Counted from the stretch's first letter, positions 25,204 through 34,649 are shown. The stretch is DNA of 42,749 nt from JAIEPT01 sp038217425 (GCA_038217425.1 JBBQPM010000042.1:1-42749), one strand, 5' to 3'. Made by a program: numbers and translations. Notes: generated by a model from the sequence alone, not told the origin.

Positions 25204-27684
25204 ATGAAAAAATCACTTGCTCTCTGCTTCTTGATGATCGCCTCTGCCCCCATCAGGGCCGATTCGAAGGTCGACTTCCAACGGGACGTCGCTCCCTTGT
25301 TGCAAAAACACTGCTGGGACTGCCATGGCGAAGGCAAACGTCGCGGCGGTCTTCGCTTGACCAATCGAATCGACGGGCTCGTACCGGGCGATACCGGCCG
25401 AGCGGCGCTCGTTCCTGGTAAGAGCGAGCACAGCGAATTGATCCGCCGAGTCCTTTCCGCCGAGCCCGATCTACAAATGCCCCCCAAGGGCGTGCGATTG
25501 AGTGCGGCCGAGGTCAAGATTCTCAAGACCTGGATTGACGAGGGGCTTGACTGGCCCGTGCAGTCCAAGGCGACTTCGCACTGGGCTTATCGCAAAATCG
25601 AAACTCCCGCCTTGCCGCCGGTCGTGGCAGCGGACTGGGTCAAGAATCCCATCGACCGGTTCGTATTGGCGAAGCTCGAAAAAGTGAAAGTCCGCCCCGC
25701 GCCCCACGCGGAGTCCGCAAAACTCTTACGGCGTCTCTATCTCGATCTGATCGGACTTCCCCCCACGATCGCTCAACGAGACGCCTTCCTGGCCGACGCT
25801 CGCCCGGACGCCTATGAACGCGTCGTCGAAGAATTGCTCGCCTCGCCGCATTACGGCGAACGCTGGGCGAGGCCGTGGCTGGATTTGGCGCGGTACGCCG
25901 ACTCCAACGGCTTTCAACGCGACGGATTCCGCGAGCTTTGGCCTTACCGCGACTGGGTGATTCGAGCCTTCAATGCCGATCTTCCCTACAACCAATTCGT
26001 GCGCGATCAGCTGGCGGGCGATTTGTTGCCCGGCGCCTCGCTCGACCAGAAGATCGCCACCGGCTTCAATCGCTGCGTGCCCATCAACCTCGAGGCCGGC
26101 GTCGATCGTGAAGAGGTGCGCGTGCAGGGCGTCATCGATCGCGTCAACACCATGGGGACGGTATTTCTGGGGACGACGCTGGCGTGCGCTCAGTGCCACA
26201 ATCATAAGTACGACCCGATCTCGCAGACCGAGTACTACCAGCTCTACGCTTACTTCAACAACACCCCGATCGAAACCGTGGAAGCGAAGGGGACCGCGCG
26301 GGAATTGTCGGGGCCGAAGATGACGGTCCCCGATCCCCCCGGCATGCAGGAAAAGCGCGCGGCCCTTGAGGCGGACCGCAAGAAGTTGGCCGGCGCGATC
26401 GATGCCGCTCTGACGGCCTGGGAGAAACGGCAATCGCCCAGCGCGAAGGCGCTTCCCCCCTCGATTCGGAAAACGCTCGACCTCGCCGTCTCCCAACGCA
26501 CCGTCAAGCAACAGGCGGAGTTGCTCGAATGGTTCGCCAAGTCTGATGCCAAGATGCAGGATCTGCGCGAACAAACGTTGGCGCTCGAGCAGCAAATAGC
26601 GGACATGGCCTCGACGACGACACTGGTCATGGAGGAACTGCCGCAGCCGCGACCGACGCATGTGATGAAACGGGGAAACTTCCTGGACAAGGGGCCGCGG
26701 GTTCAGCCCGGCACGCCTGCCGTGTTTTTCCCGCAATCCAAGGGTTCGCCCGCGAATCGACTGGGATTGGCCCAGTGGATCGCATCGTCCGAAAACCCGC
26801 TGCTGGCGCGTGTGGCGGTCAACCGCTGGTGGGCGGATTTCTTCGGCCAAGGGATCGTCGGGACGCTGGAAGATTTCGGTTCGCAGTCTGCCCCGCCGAC
26901 GCATCCGGAGCTACTCGATTGGCTGGCGAGCGACTTCATTGCCAGCGGTTGGTCGATGAAATCGATCCATCGCCGAATCGTCACCTCCGCCACGTATCGG
27001 CAATCTTCGAACGTATCCAAGGAGTTGCTGAGCCGGGATCCGGAGAACAAACTTTTGGCACGAGGCCCGCGTCTGCGTTTGGAAGCGGAACTCATTCGCG
27101 ACCAGGCGCTGGCGGTGAGCGGCCTGTTATCGCCCAAGTTGGGGGGGCCGCCGGTCTTTCCGCCGCAACCTTCCGGTTTATGGAACGTTACGGGCCGGGT
27201 TGACAATACATACCGAACGAGCGTGGGGGAGGATCGTTATCGCCGTGGGATCTACACGATTTGGCGGCGCAGCAGTCCGTATCCGAGCTTCACAGCCTTC
27301 GACGCGCAGGACCGTGGCGCGTGCCTGGTGCAGCGTCCGCGCACGAACACGCCCCTTCAGGCGCTCACGCTGCTGAACGATCCCGTCTACGTGGAGATCG
27401 CCCGCGCCTTCGCTCGCCGAGTGCTGACCGACAAAGCCGGAGCAGGCGAGCGCGAGCGGATCGAGTACGCCTTCGGCCTCTGTCTCACGCGTGCTCCCAG
27501 TGCGCAAGAATTGGCCGTGCTGGAAAAGGCTCTGGAGCAGGACCTCCAACGCTACCGGACCGATCCCGACGGAGCGAAACGGCTTTGGGATGCGCCGCCC
27601 CCTGGCGTCGATCTTGCGGCCGCGGCAGCGTGGTATCATCTGGCTGCCGTGCTTCTCAATCTGGATGAGACCATCACCAAGTAA
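25204..27684 (+). CDS. Planctomycete cytochrome-domain, DUF1549/DUF1553 protein
   Basis: An 826-residue exported protein of the planctomycete-specific three-part type. It has a signal peptide (MKKSLALCFLMIASAPIRAD). A PSCyt1 domain with a haem-binding motif, C37-W-D-C40-H41, follows and continues to about residue 110. DUF1549 lies at about 146-360 (KNPIDRFVLAKLEK to CAQCHNHKYDPISQ, a second CxxCH), and DUF1553 at about 515-780 (RLGLAQWIASSENPLLARVA). The two CxxCH motifs are consistent with c-type haem. A role in polysaccharide or sulfated-glycan metabolism is often suggested but unproven. The stop is 15 bp before a DUF1501 gene, forming the usual operon. Confidence 0.92.
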   Translation: MKKSLALCFLMIASAPIRADSKVDFQRDVAPLLQKHCWDCHGEGKRRGGLRLTNRIDGLVPGDTGRAALVPGKSEHSELIRRVLSAEPDLQMPPKGVRLSAAEVKILKTWIDEGLDWPVQSKATSHWAYRKIETPALPPVVAADWVKNPIDRFVLAKLEKVKVRPAPHAESAKLLRRLYLDLIGLPPTIAQRDAFLADARPDAYERVVEELLASPHYGERWARPWLDLARYADSNGFQRDGFRELWPYRDWVIRAFNADLPYNQFVRDQLAGDLLPGASLDQKIATGFNRCVPINLEAGVDREEVRVQGVIDRVNTMGTVFLGTTLACAQCHNHKYDPISQTEYYQLYAYFNNTPIETVEAKGTARELSGPKMTVPDPPGMQEKRAALEADRKKLAGAIDAALTAWEKRQSPSAKALPPSIRKTLDLAVSQRTVKQQAELLEWFAKSDAKMQDLREQTLALEQQIADMASTTTLVMEELPQPRPTHVMKRGNFLDKGPRVQPGTPAVFFPQSKGSPANRLGLAQWIASSENPLLARVAVNRWWADFFGQGIVGTLEDFGSQSAPPTHPELLDWLASDFIASGWSMKSIHRRIVTSATYRQSSNVSKELLSRDPENKLLARGPRLRLEAELIRDQALAVSGLLSPKLGGPPVFPPQPSGLWNVTGRVDNTYRTSVGEDRYRRGIYTIWRRSSPYPSFTAFDAQDRGACLVQRPRTNTPLQALTLLNDPVYVEIARAFARRVLTDKAGAGERERIEYAFGLCLTRAPSAQELAVLEKALEQDLQRYRTDPDGAKRLWDAPPPGVDLAAAAAWYHLAAVLLNLDETITK

Positions 27685-27699
27685 CGTCAGGAAATCGTC

Positions 27700-29091
27700 A
27701 TGAACGAACCGTGGACCGCACTCACGCGCCGAACGCTCTTGCAACGCCTGGGCTGGGGCATCGGGTCAGCGGCGCTGGCGTCGATCTGGAATGAAGCTTG
27801 CGCCAATAGCCCCGAAAACGCCCGACGTCCTGCGACGGCGAAGAACGTCATCTATCTGCACATGGTCGGCGCCCCGTCGCAGCTGGAACTCTTCGACTAC
27901 AAGCCGCAGCTACAGCGCTACGACGGCCAACTGGTGCCGCAACATCTGATCGACGGGCAGCGCTTCGCATTTTTGCGCGGCCATCCCAAGTTGCTGGGAA
28001 CCCGCGTTGCGTTTCGCCGGCATGGGCAAAGCGGCCTGGAACTCTCGAACCTCTTGCCGCACCTCGCCAAGGTCGCCGACGAGTTGGCGGTCGTCAAGAC
28101 GCTGCACACGGAAGAATTCAATCACGGGCCCGCTCAACTTTTCATGAGCACCGGTTTTGGCCAGTTCGGCAGACCGAGCATGGGTTCATGGGTCTCGTAC
28201 GGACTGGGGACCGAAAACAGCAACCTGCCTGCCTTCGTCGTCCTCGTCACCGGCCGAACTGCCGGCGCCGGCAACAGTCTCTGGGGGTCGGGCTTTCTGC
28301 CCACGGTTCACCAGGGCATTCAATTTCGCAATCAGGGGGATCCGGTCCTCTTTCTTTCCAACCCGCCGGGCGTGGCGCCGGAGGATCGGCGCCGACAACT
28401 CGACCGCATTCAGCAGCTCAACCAACTTCAACTCGCCGACGTGGGCGATCCGGAGATCGCGACGCGCATCAATCAATACGAGCTGGCGTTTCGAATGCAG
28501 TCGGCGGTTCCCGAACTCACCGATCTGGCGCGCGAGCCGGCCCACGTCCATCGAATGTACGGCAGTACGCCGGGACAGTCGAACTTCGCCAGCCATTGTC
28601 TCCTGGCGCGGCGTCTGGTCGAGCGCGGCGTTCGCTTCGTCCAGCTTTACAATGCCGACTGGGACCATCATGGCAACGTCTTCACCAGCCTGCCGCGAAA
28701 GTGCCAGGAAGTCGATCAACCGATCGCGGCGCTGATCGGCGATCTGAAGCGGCGCGGCTTGCTCGACGAGACCCTGGTGGTTTTCGGCGGCGAGTTCGGA
28801 CGGACGCCGATGCTGCAGGGAAATGAAGGAGTGGCCGTCGGCCGGGACCATCACAAGAATGCCTTTTGCGCCTTGCTCGCGGGGGGCGGCGTAAAAGGCG
28901 GGACCACGGTCGGTCAAACCGACGATCTGGGTTACCATCCGGTCCAAGACCCCATGCACGTTCGCGATTTCCACGCCACGATCTTGCATTTATTGGGCCT
29001 GGACCACGAACGCTTGACCTTTCGCTACCAGGGACGAGATTTTCGGCTCACCGACATCGGCGGCGAAGTGCAGAGAAAACTACTCAGGTAG
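27700..29091 (+). CDS. DUF1501 (sulfatase-like fold) Tat-exported protein
   Basis: A 463-residue DUF1501 protein. Its N-terminus LTRRTLLQRLGWGIGSAALA (residues 8-27) is a twin-arginine export signal with RR at 10-11. The body has DUF1501 landmarks: YLHMVGAPSQLELFDYKP, VVKTLHTEEFNHGPAQLFMS, GSWVSYGLGTEN, VVFGGEFGRTPMLQG, GRDHHKNAFCALLAGGGVKG, and HATILHLLGLDHERLTF. This places it in the alkaline phosphatase/sulfatase superfamily. Its substrate is unknown. It is the second gene of the planctomycete DUF1549/DUF1553-DUF1501 pair, and its ATG follows AGGAA. An enzyme acting in the periplasm with its upstream partner is inferred. Confidence 0.92.
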   Translation: MNEPWTALTRRTLLQRLGWGIGSAALASIWNEACANSPENARRPATAKNVIYLHMVGAPSQLELFDYKPQLQRYDGQLVPQHLIDGQRFAFLRGHPKLLGTRVAFRRHGQSGLELSNLLPHLAKVADELAVVKTLHTEEFNHGPAQLFMSTGFGQFGRPSMGSWVSYGLGTENSNLPAFVVLVTGRTAGAGNSLWGSGFLPTVHQGIQFRNQGDPVLFLSNPPGVAPEDRRRQLDRIQQLNQLQLADVGDPEIATRINQYELAFRMQSAVPELTDLAREPAHVHRMYGSTPGQSNFASHCLLARRLVERGVRFVQLYNADWDHHGNVFTSLPRKCQEVDQPIAALIGDLKRRGLLDETLVVFGGEFGRTPMLQGNEGVAVGRDHHKNAFCALLAGGGVKGGTTVGQTDDLGYHPVQDPMHVRDFHATILHLLGLDHERLTFRYQGRDFRLTDIGGEVQRKLLR

Positions 29092-29224
29092 CGGCACGTA
29101 CGTAAAATGTCGATTCCCCTGTGACCTGAATTTTTCCCCGGGTCGAGGTGTGACGCCACCCCGCCAGCTCGTGCCTCCCATGCAATCACCAAAAGCGGCG
29201 CTGTCGAACTAAAGAGGATCCCTC

Positions 29225-29767
29225 ATGCTTCGTGTTGCGTGTCTCGCGTTGCTGTTTGCCTTCGGTCACCTCTGGGCTCAGGAGCCGGAAAAGAAGCCCG
29301 CGATCAAAGATCCCGTCGACAAGACCAAGGAACTCGAGACGCCCGTGCGGTCGATGGCACGGCTGTTGCTCGAGGACGAAGACGAGGCGGTGCGTCGCCG
29401 ACTGGCCATCGCGCTCATGCGTAAGCAGAAAGAGGGAAAGTCCGCGCTCCCCGCGCTCTTCCTGGCAGCGTCGAAGGCGGAGAAAAGTCCCGAGGTACGG
29501 AAGGCGGCCAGCAAGGCGATTCTCAAGTTCGATCGTCTCGAAGTGATCGACGCGCTGCTGTCGGCGCTCAAGGAGAGGGATCAGGATCCGCCTCGAAAAC
29601 GTGCGTGCTGCGAAGCGCTGGCCGTCTATTTTCATTTCGAAGAAGTCGAGAACGAAAAGAAGATCGAGATCATCGAACTGCTCGACACGATCCTGATCGA
29701 CGGCGAAGCGGAAGTTCGGCAGGCGGCCGCCAGGGCCCTGGACGACATTGAAACGAAACGTCCGTAA
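29225..29767 (+). CDS. Secreted HEAT-repeat protein
   Basis: A 180-residue exported protein. It starts MLRVACLALLFAFGHLWAQE, a signal peptide, and has AGAGGAT before the ATG. The mature part has helical HEAT-like repeats: EAVRRRLAIALMRKQKEGKS, then ALPALFLAASKAEKSPEVRK and AASKAILKF, then EVIDALLSALKER, and a last one, AEVRQAAARALDDIE. No catalytic motif is seen. It may act as a protein-binding scaffold. It is transcribed after the DUF1501 gene with a 133-bp gap and may have its own promoter. It converges on an RluA-type gene with only six bases between the stops. Confidence 0.75.
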   Translation: MLRVACLALLFAFGHLWAQEPEKKPAIKDPVDKTKELETPVRSMARLLLEDEDEAVRRRLAIALMRKQKEGKSALPALFLAASKAEKSPEVRKAASKAILKFDRLEVIDALLSALKERDQDPPRKRACCEALAVYFHFEEVENEKKIEIIELLDTILIDGEAEVRQAAARALDDIETKRP

Positions 29768-29773
29768 CGAATT

Positions 29774-30484
29774 TCATGAAAGCCCAGGGATGGCGGCCCC
29801 TGGGGAATCGGTCGGCCAATATTCCGGAAGCGGCGCCGTGAAAGTCATCGGCTGATAGCTCAGCGGATGCAGAAACGACAGGTTGCGGGCGTGCAGCGCG
29901 ATGACGCGTTCGCGCGGCAATTCCGCCGCCGGACCGAACGCCTCGGTCGAGCCATAGAGGATGTCGCCCAGTATGGGATGGCCGTGGAGCGAAGCCTGCA
30001 GCCGAATCTGATGCATGCGCCCCGTGAGCGGGGTGAATTCGATCAAGGCGTGCGCATCGTGTTGCGCCAGAACGCGATACGTGAGGAGCGAGGACTTGGC
30101 GCCAGGCGTCTGGGGCGCCACGGGGACGCTGCGCGCTTCCGCCTGGATTTTCAGCAGCCAATCTTCCCACGTGCCCGCGGCCGGTTTCATCACGCCGTTG
30201 ACGAGACCCCAGTACGTCTTGGCGACCTGGCGCTTCTGAAACTGATCCGCGAGGCGCTGGGCGGCCTTGCTGTTGCGCGCGAACACGATGACGCCGGAAA
30301 CCGGACGGTCGAGTCGATGCGGCACGCCCAGATAGACGTTGCCGGCCTTGTGGTACTTCTCTTTAAGATAGTTCTTGACGTCGGCTTCGAGGCTGGGAAC
30401 GCCCGCGGGGGCTTGCGTGAGCAGGGGGGCAGTTTTGCTTACGACCAGGCAGTGGTTGTCTTCGAAGAGAATGTGCACCGTCAC
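29774..30484 (-). CDS. RluA-family pseudouridine synthase
   Basis: A 236-residue RluA-family enzyme that converts specific uridines in rRNA or tRNA into pseudouridine. The catalytic motif HRLDRPVSG is at 56-64 with the nucleophile Asp59. Other family blocks are VAKTYWGLVNG and GRMHQIRLQASLHGHPILGD. The N-terminal S4 domain is missing, so this is the short RluA/RluC-like form; the exact target RNA is unknown. The ATG overlaps the fabH stop by 4 nt (30481-30484), so the genes are translationally coupled. The last ten residues, SPGAAIPGLS, are encoded by a dispersed palindrome copy (29778-29807), not by family sequence. Confidence 0.9.
   Translation of the reverse strand: MTVHILFEDNHCLVVSKTAPLLTQAPAGVPSLEADVKNYLKEKYHKAGNVYLGVPHRLDRPVSGVIVFARNSKAAQRLADQFQKRQVAKTYWGLVNGVMKPAAGTWEDWLLKIQAEARSVPVAPQTPGAKSSLLTYRVLAQHDAHALIEFTPLTGRMHQIRLQASLHGHPILGDILYGSTEAFGPAAELPRERVIALHARNLSFLHPLSYQPMTFTAPLPEYWPTDSPGAAIPGLS
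29778..29807. repeat. Single family A palindromic repeat inside a coding 3' end
   Basis: Reads GAAAGCCCAGGGATGGCGGC then CCCTGGGG, the same element as at 6791 and 39390 with changes in the loop-proximal bases. It overlaps the last codons of the RluA-type gene. Only one copy lies here, so it is not a REPIN pair. Confidence 0.8.
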
Positions 30485-31521
30485 GCGACTCGTTCGCTGC
30501 TGTGAAAGTCGGAGCGTTCCTGTTTGATGGCGGCGATGTCGGCCCAGCGCAGGACGCAGGCGCCCCAGGTGAGGCCGCCGCCGAACGCCACCATCAAGAA
30601 GTTGTGCCCCGCACGGATATTTTTGCCCTGCAGATACTCGTCCAGGGCGATGCCGATCGATGCGGCGCCGGTATTGCCGTAACGGGCGACGTTGATGAAC
30701 ATTTTCTCCGGCGGCATGCCAAGCGCTTCCTGCGTCGCGGTAAGGATGCGCAGATTCGCCTGATGCGGAATGACGGCGTCGATGTCTTCGAGCGACAGTC
30801 CTGCTTGCCGCAACGCCTGCAGCGACGCGGCGGTCATGCTGCGGACGGCGAGTTTGAAGACTTCGTTGCCGCGCATGCGGACGAAGTGTTCCTGATTGGC
30901 GATGGTTTCGAGAGTGGCCGGTTTGGCGCTCCCCCCCGCCTCGATGACGAGCATCTTGTCGACGTCGCCTCGGCTGCCCAGTACGGTGCTGAGCACGCCG
31001 TTAGGTTGGCTGGTCGCCTCGACGACGACCGCGGCAGCCCCGTCGCCGAACAGGATGCAGGTGCCGCGATCCTGGAAGTTGACAAATCGGCTCAGAGCTT
31101 CGGAAGTCACGACGAGAATTCGGCGATAGGTGCCGCACTGAATGAACTGGCTGGCGACGGACATGCCGTAGACGAACCCACTGCAGGCGGAGTTGAGGTC
31201 GAAGGCGCCGGCGCGGTTGGCGCCGATCTCTTGCTGAATGAGACAGGCGCTGGCGGGGAGTAGATAATCGGGGGTGGTGCTGGCGCAGATAACGAGTTCG
31301 ATTTCGGATGCGGCCAGTTCTGCTTCTTCGAGCGCCCGGCGTGCAGCGAGGATGCCCATGCTCGACGTGGTTTCCCCTTCGCCGACAATACGCCGCTCCA
31401 CGATCCCGGTTCGCGTGCGGATCCAGGAGTCGTTGGTGAGGACCATCTTCTCCAAATCGTGGTTGTTAAGCACGCCCTTGGGTATGTAGGTTCCCCAACC
31501 GGTGATGGCAGCATGAGTCAT
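30481..31521 (-). CDS. fabH: 3-oxoacyl-[acyl-carrier-protein] synthase III
   Basis: A 346-residue FabH, which starts fatty acid synthesis by condensing acetyl-CoA with malonyl-ACP. The catalytic triad is present: Cys113 in DLNSACSGF, His253 in IPHQANLRI, and Asn283 in YGNTGAAS. The N-terminal block WIRTRTGIVERRI and the dimer-like region (GEGETTSSMGILAARRALEE) fit the family. It is cytoplasmic. The ATG at 31521 has a weak ribosome site (GAGA), and an intergenic region of about 300 bp lies upstream. It is followed with a 4-nt overlap by an RluA-type gene. In genomes with several FabH-like genes, this copy could be a biosynthetic KASIII variant instead. Confidence 0.93.
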   Translation of the reverse strand: MTHAAITGWGTYIPKGVLNNHDLEKMVLTNDSWIRTRTGIVERRIVGEGETTSSMGILAARRALEEAELAASEIELVICASTTPDYLLPASACLIQQEIGANRAGAFDLNSACSGFVYGMSVASQFIQCGTYRRILVVTSEALSRFVNFQDRGTCILFGDGAAAVVVEATSQPNGVLSTVLGSRGDVDKMLVIEAGGSAKPATLETIANQEHFVRMRGNEVFKLAVRSMTAASLQALRQAGLSLEDIDAVIPHQANLRILTATQEALGMPPEKMFINVARYGNTGAASIGIALDEYLQGKNIRAGHNFLMVAFGGGLTWGACVLRWADIAAIKQERSDFHSSERVA

Positions 31522-31828
31522 TTTGGAAATCTCGCGCAGCTCTTCCGTTGAGCCTGTAGTCCAAAAAGCTTGCCCAAGTCATTTGGACGGACTATTCAAC
31601 ACCCTTCATCTTATCGGCATCTCGGAGCAATACCATTCCTTTTTCTGTGAAGTGCGGGTTCGTCGGAAGACGAGCGAGGACAGGCGAGCCGATCGAAATG
31701 AAAAGCCGAGCCGATCCAGCCACAAGGACGCTGCCAACCTCGCGACCAGAATCGACTCGGCAGGCTCCTAGTCTTGCGGAATCGTAATGTCTTATTAGAG
31801 ACCGAAAACCGGAGTTCAAGAGCAAAAA
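31522..31828. other. 307-bp intergenic region
   Basis: This lies between the MFS gene and fabH on the minus strand. I see no gene; a 77-codon frame at 31592-31825 (-) has no ribosome site or recognised sequence. The local composition is less GC-rich than the genes. It should contain the fabH promoter. Confidence 0.4.
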
Positions 31829-32983
31829 TCACGCGGCTCGGCGAATTTCCACACTCCGCCGCGACGCCTGTCGCTTCGTCGTCAGCGTCCAGCCGAGCAG
31901 TACCGCGGACAAGGCGGCGACGCCGACCACGAACATCGCATTCGGGCCCCAGGCGTCGCGCGCCCACCCCATCGCCGGCGCGCCGCACTGGCTGCCGACG
32001 CATTCCAGCGCCAGATAGGCTGCATACGCCCTCGGTAGGTCGGACTCGGCGGTCCGTTCCCCCAGGAGTGAAAGTCCCAGCGGATACATGGCGCCCGTGA
32101 ACGCGCCGAAGGCGAAGAGCCAAACGCCCATCGCCGGCAACGACGAGCAAGTCGGCACCGCAATCAGGCCTGCGAGCGCCACCGCGTAACAACCGAGCAG
32201 CGCCGGTCGGGCGCCGACGCGATCCGCAATCCAGGCGATCGGCACCTGACACGCGATCACGCCGACCATCGCCAACCCCATGAGGAGCCCGGTCGATTCC
32301 TGCGACAGACCGCGCCCTTCGAGGTAGAGGGCGAGAAACGCGAGCATCCCCCCTTCGAGAAATCCCTGGCTCCAGGCGGTCCCGAAGCTGAGAAAATTAC
32401 GCGTCCAGTCGATCACGGCGGGTCGCGATGGTTCCGCGCCCTCTGCCGTACGGGTCGCAATCCGGGCGAGCAGGGCCGCACCCAGCGCGCTGCCGGCGCC
32501 GAGCCAAAAGATTGTCCCGTCGTGTCCGTCGTACACGCCCAGCGCCGCGGCGATGCCGAGCGCGCCCCCCAGCGTCAAGGCGACCGCATAGTAACTGAAG
32601 TTCCGCGTTCGTTCCTGGGGAGCCGACGTTTTGCTGAGAAACGTCTCCATCGGAATCAAACTGAACGCACAGCCGACGCCGCTCAGCAGCCGACAGGCGT
32701 ACCAGAAGAATTCTGCTTGGGTCAGCGGGAAAAGCGCCAGCGTCGCAGCGCTCAGGAGCATTCCCCAGAACGTGCAGGCCATGCCGAACCGTCGGGTCAG
32801 TGCGGGGACGAGCAACGACGCGCCGGCCACGCCGAGGTAGTACGTGGCATGCATCAGGCCGATAAGCGTGTCGCTGCGCCCGGCGTCCTTCAGCCAGTGC
32901 GTCACTCCTTGCGTGCCGATGCCGAAGGAGAAGCCCCAACCGCATGCGGCCAAACACATCACAAATAGCGGACCGCGCAACAT
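31829..32983 (-). CDS. MFS transporter, sugar/drug type
   Basis: A 384-residue Major Facilitator Superfamily protein with about 12 transmembrane segments. Family features include TRRFGMACTFWGMLLSAATL in the first half and WIADRVGARPALLGCYAVAL (loop-2/3-type motif) in the second. The sequence GFSFGIGTQGVTHWLKDAGR at the start and LLSGVGCAFSLIPMETFLSK resemble the YcaD-like MFS subgroup. The substrate cannot be predicted. The ATG at 32983 follows AGGAA. It is transcribed opposite the BBP7 gene, sharing the 203-bp region between them for promoters. Confidence 0.85.
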   Translation of the reverse strand: MLRGPLFVMCLAACGWGFSFGIGTQGVTHWLKDAGRSDTLIGLMHATYYLGVAGASLLVPALTRRFGMACTFWGMLLSAATLALFPLTQAEFFWYACRLLSGVGCAFSLIPMETFLSKTSAPQERTRNFSYYAVALTLGGALGIAAALGVYDGHDGTIFWLGAGSALGAALLARIATRTAEGAEPSRPAVIDWTRNFLSFGTAWSQGFLEGGMLAFLALYLEGRGLSQESTGLLMGLAMVGVIACQVPIAWIADRVGARPALLGCYAVALAGLIAVPTCSSLPAMGVWLFAFGAFTGAMYPLGLSLLGERTAESDLPRAYAAYLALECVGSQCGAPAMGWARDAWGPNAMFVVGVAALSAVLLGWTLTTKRQASRRSVEIRRAA

Positions 32984-33186
32984 TGCGTTTCCTGAAGGGG
33001 AGTCGAGAAAGGTCCCCCATGTTATCGGCGTTTCGCCCCGGGCGGCTCAAGGCGTTTCACTGGCAAGCTGCGGCGACTCTGCGGATTCTGCTGGAAAGAT
33101 CAAGTTTGCCCAACATTCCGGCCGATACTTCTTCGGAGTCCAGAAAAGCGGACTTTCAGCCGGAATCATTGCAGACGAGGCAAACC

Positions 33187-34620
33187 ATGCGAATCAAGGC
33201 GACAGGCGTTTGGCTGGCGGCACTCTGGATGTGGAGCACGTCGGCGCGGGCCCAATACCCGGCCTATCCGGCCCCCGCATACGGCTATCCCAATCCTGCC
33301 TACGGCATGCCCATGCAGCAGGGCGGAGTCATGCAGGTCCAGGGAATGCCAGCCCCCGGCCCCGGCCCCGGCCCCGCGATGCCCGCCGCTGGCATGCCAG
33401 GGATGCCTGGGATGCCGGGAATGCCGGGAATGCCGGGAATGCCTGGGATGCCGGGAATTCCGGGAATGCCGGGAATGCCGGGAATGCCGGGAATGCCAGG
33501 CATGCCCATGCCCCCCAGCGAGGGACCGCCTTCCGGATCGCTCCTTCAGCGCGAGCCGGCCAACGCCTGGTCCGACAGCGAATCGTACGTCGCCAACCCG
33601 ATTCGCTATCATCTTGGTTGGGAATACGCCTTCCTCTTTCTCAAAGGCTTTAATCCCCCGCCTTTGCTTGCCACCGCGGACCTCCTCGACCTTCCGCCCG
33701 GCGCCGTGGGACAACCCGGCACTTCCACCCTTATCGGCGACCGCGAATACGGTCTGGGAACCTTCGGCTCTTTCCGCTTTACCTTCGCGGCCATGCTCAT
33801 CGATCCCGAGTGTCTGATCTTCGAAAGCAATTTCATCGTCTCCGAGAATCGCACTCGCTTCCTCACGTTTTCCACCGACGGCTCCGGACTGACCGCGCTC
33901 GCCCGGCCCACCTTCGATACCGATCCCGCCTTCCCCAGCGCCTCGCTCATCCTCGATCCCGGTACCGCCCGCGACTATTTCTCCCAGGGATTCCTGGGGG
34001 GCGAAGCCAACGTCAAATATAACTTCAGCGGCATGGGCTACGGCGACGGCAGCAGCATCATCTTCATCGGCGGCATGCGCTGGCTGCAGCTTCGCGAAGG
34101 CTATCGGCACGATGATTTCTTCCTGCAAGCCGACAACGCCACCAATACCCGGGTGATCGACGAATTCGGCACCGTCAACGAGTTCATCGGACCTCAAGTC
34201 GGCGTTCAGTATCGCGCTCGCTTGGATCGCTGCACCTTCGACATCTGGGGCAAGTACGCTTTCGGCCAACTCAACCAGCAGATCAACATCGCCGGCTTCA
34301 CCGAAATGGTCGACCCCTCAGTGGTCGGCAGCCGAACGTTCATGCAGACCGGCACGTACGCCCAGGCGACCAATTCCGGTAACTTCGCCCGCACGCGCAT
34401 GGGCGCCGTCCCCGAGTTCGGCCTGAACTTCGGTTTCGCAATCTACGACGGCCTGCACTTCCAAATTGGGTACACCTTCCTGTACATGAACCGCGTGCTG
34501 CGGGCGGTCGATCAGATCGACTTCAACCAGGCCGCCGCCGGCCCGACGCCGGGGGTGCCGTTCCAAGAAAGTTCCTTCTGGATTCAAATGCTCAACCTGG
34601 GACTGGAATGGCGATTCTAG
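33187..34620 (+). CDS. BBP7-family outer-membrane beta-barrel protein with collagen-like tract
   Basis: A 477-residue exported protein. The ATG at 33187 gives a signal peptide (MRIKATGVWLAALWMWSTSA). Residues 23-68 are Pro/Tyr/Gly/Gln-rich, and residues 69-107 are 13 consecutive G-M-P triplets (one G-I-P). The rest (about 125-477) is the BBP7 barrel: YAFLFLKGFNPPPLLATADL, GAVGQPGTSTLIGDREYG, FIGGMRWLQLREGYRHDDFF, and a final strand ending GLEWRF, with the aromatic C-terminus expected for outer-membrane insertion. The family is mostly planctomycete and of unknown role. A frame extends upstream to 32944, but no start there precedes the signal peptide. Confidence 0.85.
   Translation: MRIKATGVWLAALWMWSTSARAQYPAYPAPAYGYPNPAYGMPMQQGGVMQVQGMPAPGPGPGPAMPAAGMPGMPGMPGMPGMPGMPGMPGIPGMPGMPGMPGMPGMPMPPSEGPPSGSLLQREPANAWSDSESYVANPIRYHLGWEYAFLFLKGFNPPPLLATADLLDLPPGAVGQPGTSTLIGDREYGLGTFGSFRFTFAAMLIDPECLIFESNFIVSENRTRFLTFSTDGSGLTALARPTFDTDPAFPSASLILDPGTARDYFSQGFLGGEANVKYNFSGMGYGDGSSIIFIGGMRWLQLREGYRHDDFFLQADNATNTRVIDEFGTVNEFIGPQVGVQYRARLDRCTFDIWGKYAFGQLNQQINIAGFTEMVDPSVVGSRTFMQTGTYAQATNSGNFARTRMGAVPEFGLNFGFAIYDGLHFQIGYTFLYMNRVLRAVDQIDFNQAAAGPTPGVPFQESSFWIQMLNLGLEWRF
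33391..33507 (+). repeat. In-frame 9-bp tandem repeats encoding a collagen-like tract
   Basis: Thirteen units of the form GGNATGCCN encode G-M-P. Many are identical (GGAATGCCG), so the tract can expand or contract by slippage. The array also gives a spurious reading on the minus strand (GIP repeats). Confidence 0.9.
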
Positions 34621-34649
34621 AACCGAGTGCTTTATAAGGGAAATCGCTC

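Noticed and set aside
31592..31825. 77-codon minus-strand frame in the gap upstream of fabH
   Set aside because: No ribosome site or recognisable sequence.
33300..33509. Minus-strand frame of G-I-P repeats
   Set aside because: It is the complement of the collagen-like tract; the plus-strand gene has a signal peptide and a full barrel.
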